DNA of 7,827 bases from the NCBI GenBank assembly GCA_002454015.1, contig DKIB01000099.1, positions 5,150-12,976 on the forward strand, in the 5' to 3' direction. The translations under genes and the position numbers were made by a program. Every line of letters starts with the position of its first letter. Within the stretch, counting starts at the first letter, position 1. The notes under the pieces are model-generated. The model was not told where the DNA came from, searched no databases, and worked only from the letters and a program-made list of their open reading frames with translations. Of this stretch, positions 1-6,495 are shown in pieces. This DNA is from Proteobacteria bacterium UBA6729 (lineage in GTDB: Bacteria; Pseudomonadota; Gammaproteobacteria; Porifericomitales; Porifericomitaceae).

Positions 1-11
1 TTACCGCTTGG

Positions 12-896
12 CTACACCCCATTGTGTTCCCCCTGCAGTCGTTGTAGCAGCGGGGAGCTCGCGATACCCCGGGCCAGTACTGCCCGCCAGGGTGGCGGTA
101 CCCGTTGACACAGCTGTGCAGACTGGTCTGCGGATGCAAACGCAGCATACAGACATCCCCCGGAGCCGGTCATCCGGCCCTCGGCATGCGTACGCAACCA
201 CGCCAGGGCCCTGCCGACCTCCGGGTAGAGCCGACAGGTTACCGGCTCGCAGTCGTTATGTCCCGCCGGGTAATCCAGCGTGTGCATTTTCGTTCGGGGC
301 GTGTCGCGTGTCAAATCGGCAGCGTTGTAGATGTGGGCAGTGGATACCGTTACGCCTGGGTCCAGCACCAGAAAGGGCAGTGCCAGGCTTGGGCAGGGGC
401 TGAGGCGTTCACCGGTGCCCTCCGCACAGGCCGTGTGGCCGTGCACGAACAGCGGCACGTCGCTGCCCAGACCTGCAGCAATATGCAGCAGTTGTTCGGT
501 CTCCAGCGCCAGTCCCCATAACTGATTCAGGGCGCTCAGGGTGGTGGCGGCATCAGAACTGCCTCCTCCCAGTCCACCCCCGGTCGGGATGCGCTTGTGC
601 AGGAGGATGTCCGCACCCAGGGGGCAGTTGCCGAGCTGCTGCAGCAGTGCGGCGGCGCGGACTACAAGATTGCATGTACAGTGTTCGGGCAGCAGGCGTA
701 TCAGGCCATCACTGCGGATGCGGAAGTCCAGCTGGTCGCAAAGTTCGATCAATTGGAAACGGGTTTGCAGCCAGTGCATGCCGTCCTCCCGTACCCCGGT
801 TATATGCAGGTACAGGTTGAGTTTGGCGGGTGCCGGCCAGGCCCTGGACCAGCTGTGCATGGTGCGCTGTGGCATCATCAGTAGTCTGTTCGCCAT
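12..896 (-). CDS. ispE: 4-diphosphocytidyl-2-C-methyl-D-erythritol kinase (IspE)
   Basis: This cytoplasmic GHMP-family kinase phosphorylates the 2-hydroxyl of CDP-methylerythritol with ATP, the fourth step of the MEP isoprenoid pathway. The N-terminal WPAPAKLNLYLHITG carries the catalytic Lys (K25). The glycine-rich ATP loop PTGGGLGGGSSDAA is at about residues 104-117. GLGSDVPLF at 142-150 holds the catalytic Asp (D146), NDCEP lies at 214-218, and the C-terminal GHMP motif MTGSGG is at 242-247. The 294 residues are close to the family norm of about 280-290. The start is uncertain. The longest ORF begins at 896 and overlaps lolB by 19 nt. An ATG at 878 shares its A with the lolB stop (TGATG), which suggests translational coupling, and further ATGs lie at 875 and 860. 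None has a clear Shine-Dalgarno sequence. The substrate-contact motif reads GMH where GYH is usual (see findings). The stop is TAG at 14-12. Confidence 0.96.
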   Translation of the reverse strand: MANRLLMMPQRTMHSWSRAWPAPAKLNLYLHITGVREDGMHWLQTRFQLIELCDQLDFRIRSDGLIRLLPEHCTCNLVVRAAALLQQLGNCPLGADILLHKRIPTGGGLGGGSSDAATTLSALNQLWGLALETEQLLHIAAGLGSDVPLFVHGHTACAEGTGERLSPCPSLALPFLVLDPGVTVSTAHIYNAADLTRDTPRTKMHTLDYPAGHNDCEPVTCRLYPEVGRALAWLRTHAEGRMTGSGGCLYAAFASADQSAQLCQRVPPPWRAVLARGIASSPLLQRLQGEHNGV

Positions 897-1468
897 GCGT
901 GGATGTGCAGGCGCAGTTCCAGTCCATCCTGGTGTGTCAGCTGCAGTTTGGCGGGCAGGGAGGGGGCCGCATGGTAGTCGCTGATATATACCTGCCAGCC
1001 GGACTGGGTGAATTCGCGCAGTCTGCCACCCTGGTCGAAGCGGGAGCTGTCCAGCTGCTGTGCAGGGTCGGGCAGCCCGATGATCCAGTAGCGTGCGTTG
1101 GCAAGTGGCATGCTCCAGCCCAGCTGTTCCAGCAGCAGCGCCTCTGCACTGGCGGCCTGCAGGGGTGGTTTGCCGGGGCGCTGCCAGATGACACCGTCAG
1201 TACTGCCCTGCAGGCGGTAGCCACCGCCACCTATGGGTGGAGAGATGTCAAGCACGTAGTCGTCTCCCCGCTGTATCCAGTTGAGTTTGGCCAAGTGGTT
1301 TTCTGTGCTGCTGCGTATGCGTATGCGGCCCTGCATGTTCCAGTGCTGCAGCTCAAGCAGTGCTGCGCGCCGCTCGGGCCAGTCCTCCGGTACGGTTGCG
1401 ATGGCACTGTAGCGGAGGGATGTACAGGCGGTGCAGAGCAGCAGGATGGCAAGTGTGGCCCTCTTCAC
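878..1468 (-). CDS. lolB: Outer-membrane lipoprotein receptor LolB
   Basis: LolB accepts lipoproteins from the periplasmic carrier LolA and inserts them into the inner leaflet of the outer membrane; it is itself a lipoprotein. A short hydrophobic signal peptide (residues 1-14) ends in LLCTAC, so Cys15 would be lipidated. Position +2 is Thr, not the Asp that retains lipoproteins in the inner membrane. The usual Leu at -3 is replaced by Cys12. The body (196 residues, family about 200) shows LolB hallmarks: a WNMQGRIRI strand, an SPPIGGGGYRL loop matching the protruding loop around Leu68 of E. coli LolB (here Ile), the RYWIIGLP segment, and a C-terminal strand ending in AWRTDY. The start is GTG at 1468, overlapping the upstream TGA by 4 nt (GTGA), so translation is probably coupled. 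No independent promoter or ribosome site is visible. It is the middle gene of the TPR-lolB-ispE unit. Confidence 0.93.
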   Translation of the reverse strand: MKRATLAILLLCTACTSLRYSAIATVPEDWPERRAALLELQHWNMQGRIRIRSSTENHLAKLNWIQRGDDYVLDISPPIGGGGYRLQGSTDGVIWQRPGKPPLQAASAEALLLEQLGWSMPLANARYWIIGLPDPAQQLDSSRFDQGGRLREFTQSGWQVYISDYHAAPSLPAKLQLTHQDGLELRLHIHAWRTDY

Positions 1469-3213
1469 TGCAGCCGGGCGCGGATACTCTCCACGGTTGC
1501 ATTGCCCGGATGTAACCGCCGGGCCTTGCCGAGTATCTTTCGGGCTTCACGTCGACTGCCATTGTTCCAGAGCACCTCCACCAGATGGGCGGCGGCCACC
1601 GGGTCAAATTTGATGCGTATGGAGCGGCGCAGGTAATCCTCAGATTCCGCCAGTCGTCCCAGCCGATAGAGTACCCAGCCCATACTGTCGAGGATGTAAA
1701 AACTCTCGGGATTCAACAGCAGGGCACGTTTGATCAGCCCGTAGGCCTCATCATAGCGGTCGGTAAGGTCAGCCAGGGTATAGCCCAGGGCATTCAGTGC
1801 CTGGGCATTGTTGGGTTCACGCGCAATGATGCGACTCAGATCCTGTTCCAGTACATCCAGGCGTTTTATGCGTTCTGCCAACAGGGCTCGCCCATACAGC
1901 AGCTCGCTGTCATAGTTGTCGCCGATAGCATGATCATAAATCTGCATGGCCGCCTCCGGCATCTCCAGTTCCAGCAGCAGCTCGGCCTCGGCCTGTACCA
2001 CCTGATTGCGTTGTTCGGGATCGTCGGTGGCGATCTCCGCCAGTCGGGTGCGTGCCGGTTGTAACTCGCCGCGCCGGGCCTGTATCACTGCCATGCGGAT
2101 CTGCGCTGCAGGGTAGCGATGACCGCCAGGTATCGAGTTGTACCACTGCCAGGCCGTGTCATAATCATCCTGCTGTTCGGCCAGCCAGCCCAGAAAATAA
2201 CCCGCCTCGTGGATGTGCTTCTCCAGTTCTACCAGTCGATGGAAGCTGTGACTGGCCTCGGCGTTGCGGCTCAACTCCAGATACAGCAGGCCCGCGCTCA
2301 ACAGGGCCTCGCCGTGATCGGGTTGTTCGTCAAGCAGAATCTCCAGATGTTCGATGGCCTGGAGCAGTTTATCGGTACGGGTCAGCTGCTGTGCATATTG
2401 CAGGCGCACCACATCGTGGATCTCTCCTTCGGGAACCCGTTGCAGCAGCTGTGCCAACCATTGTTCAGCCTCGGCCTGGCTGTCGGTGGCCTGAAAGATG
2501 GAAAGTCGTGCCAATATCGCCTCCACATGGGTGAGGTCGCGGTCAATCACCAACTCGTAGGTTGACGCGGCCCGATCCAGATCCTCCAGACGTACCAGTA
2601 CCTCCGCGTAGGCCATCACGGTCTCCGGTTTGGTAGCAGGCCGACGCATCAACCTGTCCAGCACATCCAGCACCCTGTCGCGGTTGGTGTCACGGTTCAG
2701 GGCGCCGACAATCAGCCAGAGCCTGGGCAGCAGGGGGCCGGTGTCGTTGACGATGGCATGGAAGTGGCGTATGGCGGCTGGCTCGTCGCCAGCCTGCAGG
2801 TCCAGTGAACCCAGGATCTGATGGGCGGCTACAGAGTTGGGGTCGTGCTGCAGCCACAACTCGGCGGCCTCCCGGGCAGCTGCATCATCGTCAATATACA
2901 GCGCAATGCGTGTAGCGCGTTCCAGTATACCCGGGTCCCCGGTGGTTGCCGCCACGTCCAGATAGCCGCGCAGGGCCTCCCTGAACTGCCCGTTGGCCCC
3001 GGCCAGCTCGGCAACCAGCAGTTTATGGAGAGACTCGGCGGTGAAGCCGCTGATATTCTGCAGGTCTGCGTCGATTTCCCCGACGACAGGCTCGATCAGA
3101 GCCGGGTCATGCGGGCTCGGCGACGGCGCGACACAGCCTGCAGACAGCAACAGGGCTGCCCGGAGCAGCAGAGACAATACTGGATTATTATGCATGAACA
3201 GGCCCGGAATCAT
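1465..3213 (-). CDS. TPR-repeat outer-membrane lipoprotein of unknown function
   Basis: This 582-residue protein has an N-terminal signal peptide (about residues 1-26) ending in LLLSAGC, so Cys27 is the likely lipidation site. A Pro/Ser-rich linker follows. The rest is a long alpha-helical solenoid of tetratricopeptide-type repeats. The clearest units are around 298-332 (DHGEALLSAGLLYLELSRN), 467-500 (NNAQALNALGYTLADL) and 502-536 (PESFYILDSMGWVLYRLGRL), with degenerate units from about residue 63 onward. Homologues with this architecture sit next to lolB and hemA in Pseudomonas and other gammaproteobacteria. Their role is not established, and TPR folds generally mediate protein-protein binding. 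The start at 3213 is supported by GGGAGG five nt upstream; Met7 is a weaker alternative. It is the first gene of the minus-strand unit and overlaps lolB at GTGA. Being encoded with the lipoprotein receptor suggests, by inference only, a role in outer-membrane biogenesis. Confidence 0.9.
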   Translation of the reverse strand: MIPGLFMHNNPVLSLLLRAALLLSAGCVAPSPSPHDPALIEPVVGEIDADLQNISGFTAESLHKLLVAELAGANGQFREALRGYLDVAATTGDPGILERATRIALYIDDDAAAREAAELWLQHDPNSVAAHQILGSLDLQAGDEPAAIRHFHAIVNDTGPLLPRLWLIVGALNRDTNRDRVLDVLDRLMRRPATKPETVMAYAEVLVRLEDLDRAASTYELVIDRDLTHVEAILARLSIFQATDSQAEAEQWLAQLLQRVPEGEIHDVVRLQYAQQLTRTDKLLQAIEHLEILLDEQPDHGEALLSAGLLYLELSRNAEASHSFHRLVELEKHIHEAGYFLGWLAEQQDDYDTAWQWYNSIPGGHRYPAAQIRMAVIQARRGELQPARTRLAEIATDDPEQRNQVVQAEAELLLELEMPEAAMQIYDHAIGDNYDSELLYGRALLAERIKRLDVLEQDLSRIIAREPNNAQALNALGYTLADLTDRYDEAYGLIKRALLLNPESFYILDSMGWVLYRLGRLAESEDYLRRSIRIKFDPVAAAHLVEVLWNNGSRREARKILGKARRLHPGNATVESIRARLQ

Positions 3214-3218
3214 GTTGG

Positions 3219-3224
3219 CCTCCC
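3219..3224 (-). promoter_or_regulatory. Shine-Dalgarno site of the TPR lipoprotein gene
   Basis: On the minus strand GGGAGG lies five nt before the ATG at 3213. It is one of only two strong ribosome sites in the window, the other being before moeB, and it fixes the start of the TPR lipoprotein. Confidence 0.7.
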
Positions 3225-3234
3225 GGGCTCGTAT

Positions 3235-3265
3235 AGTGTAATTTTATTGGGGTAGTTTTGTCCAA
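3235..3265 (-). promoter_or_regulatory. Possible sigma70 promoter of the TPR-lolB-ispE unit
   Basis: On the minus strand a -35-like TTGGAC (3265-3260; TGGACA if shifted by one) precedes a -10-like TACACT (3240-3235). The spacer is 18-19 nt, slightly long, and AT-rich next to the -10. Transcription would begin about 10 nt before the Shine-Dalgarno site. Assigned by eye from consensus resemblance only. Confidence 0.35.
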
Positions 3266-3342
3266 TGCGCGGGCTGGCTGGACAGGCAGGCCGGAAAATC
3301 TTGCTTTTCTGCCCGGTTTCAGGGAGAATCTGCCTACTGATA

Positions 3343-4548
3343 ATGTCTTTGCTGGCACTTGGATTAAATCACTCTACCCCGCTGGAATTGCGCGAGCGGG
3401 TAGCGTTTACCCCGGAGTCCCTGCCTGATGCACTCGCCAGTCTGCGCGAGTCCGGGGCTCGGGAAGCTGCCATCCTGTCCACATGTAACCGTACCGAGGT
3501 GTATTGCGATGCCTCCCCGGATCCGGTCGCGGCCTGGCTGGCCCGCTTTCAGGGGGTGCAGCTGCCGCTGCTGTTGCCGAATCTGTACATGTACCCGGGG
3601 GCGCAGGCGGTTCGTCACATGATGCGGGTCGCCTGTGGGCTGGATTCCATGGTGCCGGGGGAGCCCCAGGTCTTTGGGCAACTCAAGGAGGCCTATCATA
3701 TTGCTCGCCGGGCCGGGATGGTGGAGACCCTGCTGTCCAGGCTGTTTCACGTCAGTTTTGCCACCGCCAAGCGGGTGCGTAGCCACACCGCCATCAGCCA
3801 CAACCCGGTTTCCATTGCGACGGTTGCGGTGCGTTTGGCACAGCAGGTGTTTGGTGCACTGCAGGGCCGTACCGCCCTGTTCATCGGGGCCGGGGATACC
3901 ATAACGCTGGCGGTGCGCCATATCGTTGAGCAGGGCTGTGATCGGATCATCATCGCCAATCGCACGCTCGCCCATGCCGAACAGCTGGCCCGGCGGGTAC
4001 AGGGGCAGGCCGTGGAACTGTCAGCCCTGCCGCGCTACCTGGCCATTGCGGACATCGTGATTTCTTCCACGGCAGCGGCAGAACCGATACTGACCCTGCC
4101 GCAGGTTCGCGATATGTTGCAGGTCGGCAAGGCCCGGCCAGTTCTGATGATCGACCTTGCCGTGCCACGCGATATCGATCCACGTATCGCCGGGGAGGCG
4201 AATGTTTATCTGTATGCGATCGACGACCTGCGCAACATGATTGACCGTAATTTGTTCCAGCGTCGTCAGGCGGGTCCGGAGGCGGAAGCTATCATTGATG
4301 ATCAGGTACAGCGCTTCATGGACTGGTTGCAGGCCCGTGCAGCGGTACCGGCGATTCGCTCCCTGCATGCACAGGCCGAGCAGGAGCGGCAGGTGGTACT
4401 GGAGGAGGCCAGACAGCGCCTGCTGCATGGCGCAGACCCGGCGCGGGTGCTGGAACTGCTCGCACACAAGCTGACCCGGCGCCTGTTACATCTGCCTACG
4501 TTGCACCTGCGCGCAGAAGCCAGTCGCAAGACTGACGTTACCGAATAA
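3343..4548 (+). CDS. hemA: Glutamyl-tRNA reductase (GluTR)
   Basis: This enzyme reduces Glu-tRNA(Glu) with NADPH to glutamate-1-semialdehyde, the committed step of C5-pathway tetrapyrrole (heme, siroheme) synthesis in the cytoplasm. The N-terminal catalytic domain opens with MSLLALGLNH. The thioester-forming Cys48 is in STCNRTEVY and His92 is in the VRHMMRVACGLDS helix. The NADPH-binding domain has FIGAGDT (180-186) and IIIANRT (202-208), followed by DLAVPRDIDP (271-280) and YLYAIDDL (289-296). The C-terminal dimerisation helices include FMDWLQAR and LTRRLLHLPT. The frame is open upstream to 3265, but homologues begin at M-x-LLALGxNH, so ATG 3343 is chosen. The 401 residues are a little short because the C-terminal tail is reduced (E. 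coli 418). GLDSMVPGE has Pro105 where Leu or Val is usual, and the NHxTAPxxxRE motif lacks one residue. prfA follows after 34 nt. Confidence 0.96.
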   Translation: MSLLALGLNHSTPLELRERVAFTPESLPDALASLRESGAREAAILSTCNRTEVYCDASPDPVAAWLARFQGVQLPLLLPNLYMYPGAQAVRHMMRVACGLDSMVPGEPQVFGQLKEAYHIARRAGMVETLLSRLFHVSFATAKRVRSHTAISHNPVSIATVAVRLAQQVFGALQGRTALFIGAGDTITLAVRHIVEQGCDRIIIANRTLAHAEQLARRVQGQAVELSALPRYLAIADIVISSTAAAEPILTLPQVRDMLQVGKARPVLMIDLAVPRDIDPRIAGEANVYLYAIDDLRNMIDRNLFQRRQAGPEAEAIIDDQVQRFMDWLQARAAVPAIRSLHAQAEQERQVVLEEARQRLLHGADPARVLELLAHKLTRRLLHLPTLHLRAEASRKTDVTE

Positions 4549-4582
4549 CTTGCATGGGTAGCACGCGCTGCCGGATGACCCC

Positions 4583-5674
4583 ATGCTGAGTCCAGAATTG
4601 CAGAACAAACTTGAGCGTATGGAGCAGCGCCTGGAAGAGTTGAATGTGCAGATGTCCAGCGCCGCGGTGATGTCTGCCCCCTCACTCAACAGAACGCTGG
4701 GCAAGGAACAGGCCGGGTTGCGCCCGGTCGTTGAATGTTATCAACATTATCGCAAGAATGCCGAGGAGCTGGAGGCGGCACGCGAGTTGAGTCATTCTGC
4801 AGACTCGGAGCTACGCTGTCTGGCCGTAGCTGAACTCAGGGTTACTGAACAGCGTGGCATGGAGATGGAGCAACGGTTGCGTACCCTGCTGTTGCCGAGT
4901 GACCCGAATGATGACAGAAACGTCTTTCTGGAGTTGCGTGCCGGTACCGGTGGTGATGAGGCGGCGCTGTTTGTCGGGGTGCTCGTGCGTATGTACACGC
5001 GCTATGCCGAGACGCGCTGCTGGCAGAGCAGCTGTATCAGCGCTCACCCCACGAGTCTGCATGGTTTTCGTGAGCTGATCCTGCGTCTCAGCGGCAAGGG
5101 GGTGTATCAATCCCTGAAGTTTGAGTCGGGTGTGCATCGTGTGCAGCGTGTACCGGAGACTGAATCCCAGGGGCGTGTGCACACCTCGGCCTGCACCGTG
5201 GCCGTATTGCCCGAGGTGGATGTGATCGATGCCGTGGTACTCAATCCCGCAGAATTGCGGGTGGATACCTTCCGTGCCTCGGGCGCAGGCGGCCAGCATA
5301 TCAACAAGACAGATTCCGCAGTACGTATTACCCACTTGCCAACCGGGGTAGCCGTGGAATGCCAGGCCGAACGCTCGCAACACCAGAATCGTGCCCGGGC
5401 CATGGCCCTGTTGCAGGCGCGTCTGGCAGCTGCCCGGACGGAGCAACAGCGCAAGGAGCGGGATGCGACCCGGCGTTTGCAGGTGGGTAGCGGGGATCGC
5501 TCACAGCGCATCCGTACCTATAACTTTCCGCAGGGCCGCGTTACGGATCATCGGCTCTCCCTGACCCTGTACAAACTCGACAATATCCTGCTCGGCGAGC
5601 TGGATATGTTGCTCGAACCACTGGCCAGAGAGCATCAGGCGACACTGCTGATGACTGCGGGCGAATCGGTATGA
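4583..5674 (+). CDS. prfA: Peptide chain release factor 1 (RF1)
   Basis: RF1 reads UAA and UAG stop codons in the ribosomal A site and triggers hydrolysis of peptidyl-tRNA. Its 363 residues match the usual length of about 360. An N-terminal helical domain 1 (about 1-105) is followed by NVFLELRAGTGGDEAALF (113-130). The stop-recognition PxT tripeptide is PET (191-193), and TESQGRVHTSACTVAVLPE follows it. The catalytic GGQ is at 236-238 within SGAGGQHINKTDSA; its Gln is the substrate of PrmC, encoded next door. The C-terminal GSGDRSQRIRTYNFPQGRVTDHR is intact. A segment at about 131-163 is diverged (see findings). The ATG at 4583 has only a weak GGAT six nt upstream. The gene ends in ATGA shared with the prmC start, so the factor and its modifying enzyme are probably translated in step. 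Confidence 0.97.
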   Translation: MLSPELQNKLERMEQRLEELNVQMSSAAVMSAPSLNRTLGKEQAGLRPVVECYQHYRKNAEELEAARELSHSADSELRCLAVAELRVTEQRGMEMEQRLRTLLLPSDPNDDRNVFLELRAGTGGDEAALFVGVLVRMYTRYAETRCWQSSCISAHPTSLHGFRELILRLSGKGVYQSLKFESGVHRVQRVPETESQGRVHTSACTVAVLPEVDVIDAVVLNPAELRVDTFRASGAGGQHINKTDSAVRITHLPTGVAVECQAERSQHQNRARAMALLQARLAAARTEQQRKERDATRRLQVGSGDRSQRIRTYNFPQGRVTDHRLSLTLYKLDNILLGELDMLLEPLAREHQATLLMTAGESV

Positions 5675-6495
5675 GTCGCGCTGTTGTCACCGTGGCAGAG
5701 GCGCTGGCTGACTGCAGTCCGGTTGAGCGCCCGCCCGCCGGGGATGCGCTGGCCGCCCTGCTGGGGGTGGACCGTGGCTCTTTGTACGCACATCCCGGGC
5801 AGCCCTTGCCGATTGCGGTGACGGAGCACTTTTATGCGTTGCTGCGCGCCCGGGCCGGGGGTATGCCCTGGGCCTACCTGACCGGCAGCTGTGGATTCTG
5901 GACCCTGGAGCTGGAGGTTGATCAACATACCCTGGTGCCGCGCCCGGAGACCGAACGGCTGGTGGAGGCCGCACTGGTGCATATTCCCTTGCGGTGTCCA
6001 GCCCGGTTGGCTGATCTGGGCACGGGTTCCGGAGCGGTGGCGCTGGCCCTGGCGGCTGAGCGGCCCCGGGCGCAGCTGATTGCCACGGACAGCTGTGCCC
6101 GTGCGCTACGGGTGGCACGACGTAATGCAGGGCGTGCCGGGCTGAGCCGGATTCACTTCCGGCGTGGAGACTGGTGCCATGCCCTGGGCCGTACCCGCCT
6201 GGACCTGATCGTCAGTAATCCGCCTTATGTGGAGGCTGCCGGGCTCAAGCAGTCGCTTCGGCATGAGCCCAGACGCGCGCTGTACGGCGGTTGGGACGGG
6301 CTGGATGTCATCCGGCACTTGGTGCGCGAGTGCCGTTCCCGTCTGCGTCGGGGGGGCTGGTTGCTGTTGGAGCATGGTGCATGGCAGGGTGCCCGGGTGC
6401 GTGCCCTGTACGCCCGACACGGCTATCACCATATTCGTACCTTGCGCGATCTCGCCGGGCACGAGCGCGTCAGTTATGCACGGGTGCCAGGCTGA
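5671..6495 (+). CDS. prmC: Release factor glutamine N5-methyltransferase PrmC (HemK)
   Basis: PrmC transfers a methyl group from S-adenosylmethionine to the side-chain amide of the GGQ glutamine in RF1 and RF2, which raises termination efficiency. The 274 residues (E. coli 277) form an N-terminal helical RF-binding domain (about 1-75) containing MPWAYLTG (65-72). A linker with TLVPRPETE (87-95) follows, then a Rossmann methyltransferase domain. The SAM loop is ADLGTGSGAVALALA (114-128), D140 is a likely ribose-contact acid, and the catalytic SNPPYV motif spans 182-187. EPRRALYGGWDGLDVIR (199-215) and LLLEHGAWQG (231-240) are typical downstream blocks. The start is the ATG that overlaps the prfA stop (ATGA). 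The old name HemK reflects its position behind hemA, not a role in heme synthesis. Confidence 0.96.
   Translation: MSRAVVTVAEALADCSPVERPPAGDALAALLGVDRGSLYAHPGQPLPIAVTEHFYALLRARAGGMPWAYLTGSCGFWTLELEVDQHTLVPRPETERLVEAALVHIPLRCPARLADLGTGSGAVALALAAERPRAQLIATDSCARALRVARRNAGRAGLSRIHFRRGDWCHALGRTRLDLIVSNPPYVEAAGLKQSLRHEPRRALYGGWDGLDVIRHLVRECRSRLRRGGWLLLEHGAWQGARVRALYARHGYHHIRTLRDLAGHERVSYARVPG

Larger units (their letters stand above)
3214..3342. other. Divergent intergenic region between TPR lipoprotein gene and hemA
   Basis: These 129 bp are the largest non-coding stretch in the window and must carry the control signals for both divergent units. The left part is AT-rich and holds the candidate minus-strand promoter. 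For hemA, a weak TTGCTT (3301-3306) and GAGAAT (3324-3329) pair is spaced 17 nt. That would give a leader of under 10 nt, so I do not assign it as a promoter. AGGGAG at 3321-3326 is a good anti-rRNA match but lies 16 nt from the hemA ATG, farther than usual. No strong hairpin, operator palindrome or tRNA is visible. Confidence 0.6.

Noticed and set aside
1..11. Sequence left of the ispE stop
   Set aside because: Eleven bases are too few to identify any feature; no tRNA or terminator can be judged from them.
191..193. PET instead of PAT or PVT in the RF1 tripeptide (RF1 residues 191-193)
   Set aside because: The family pattern is PxT, and PET is common in other bacterial RF1 proteins, so altered stop-codon reading is not implied.
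1313..1328. Short tandem GCGTAT repeats
   Set aside because: They fall in lolB and encode the alternating RIRIR strand, so protein structure explains them.
3294..3309. Hairpin GAAAA-6 nt loop-TTTTC in the hemA upstream region
   Set aside because: A five-pair stem of mostly A-U pairs is too weak to call a terminator, attenuator or operator, and no conserved element was recognised.
3265..3342. A 26-residue N-terminal extension of hemA from ATG 3265
   Set aside because: Homologues begin at the LLALGxNH segment, the extension is not conserved family sequence, and this interval overlaps the likely divergent promoter.
3588..3597. Perfect 10-bp palindrome GTACATGTAC
   Set aside because: It lies inside hemA and encodes part of the YMY stretch; one isolated short palindrome in coding sequence is expected by chance.
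4811..5446. A 211-codon minus-strand ORF inside prfA
   Set aside because: It is antisense to canonical RF1 motifs, its product is low in structure signals, and it has no ribosome site.
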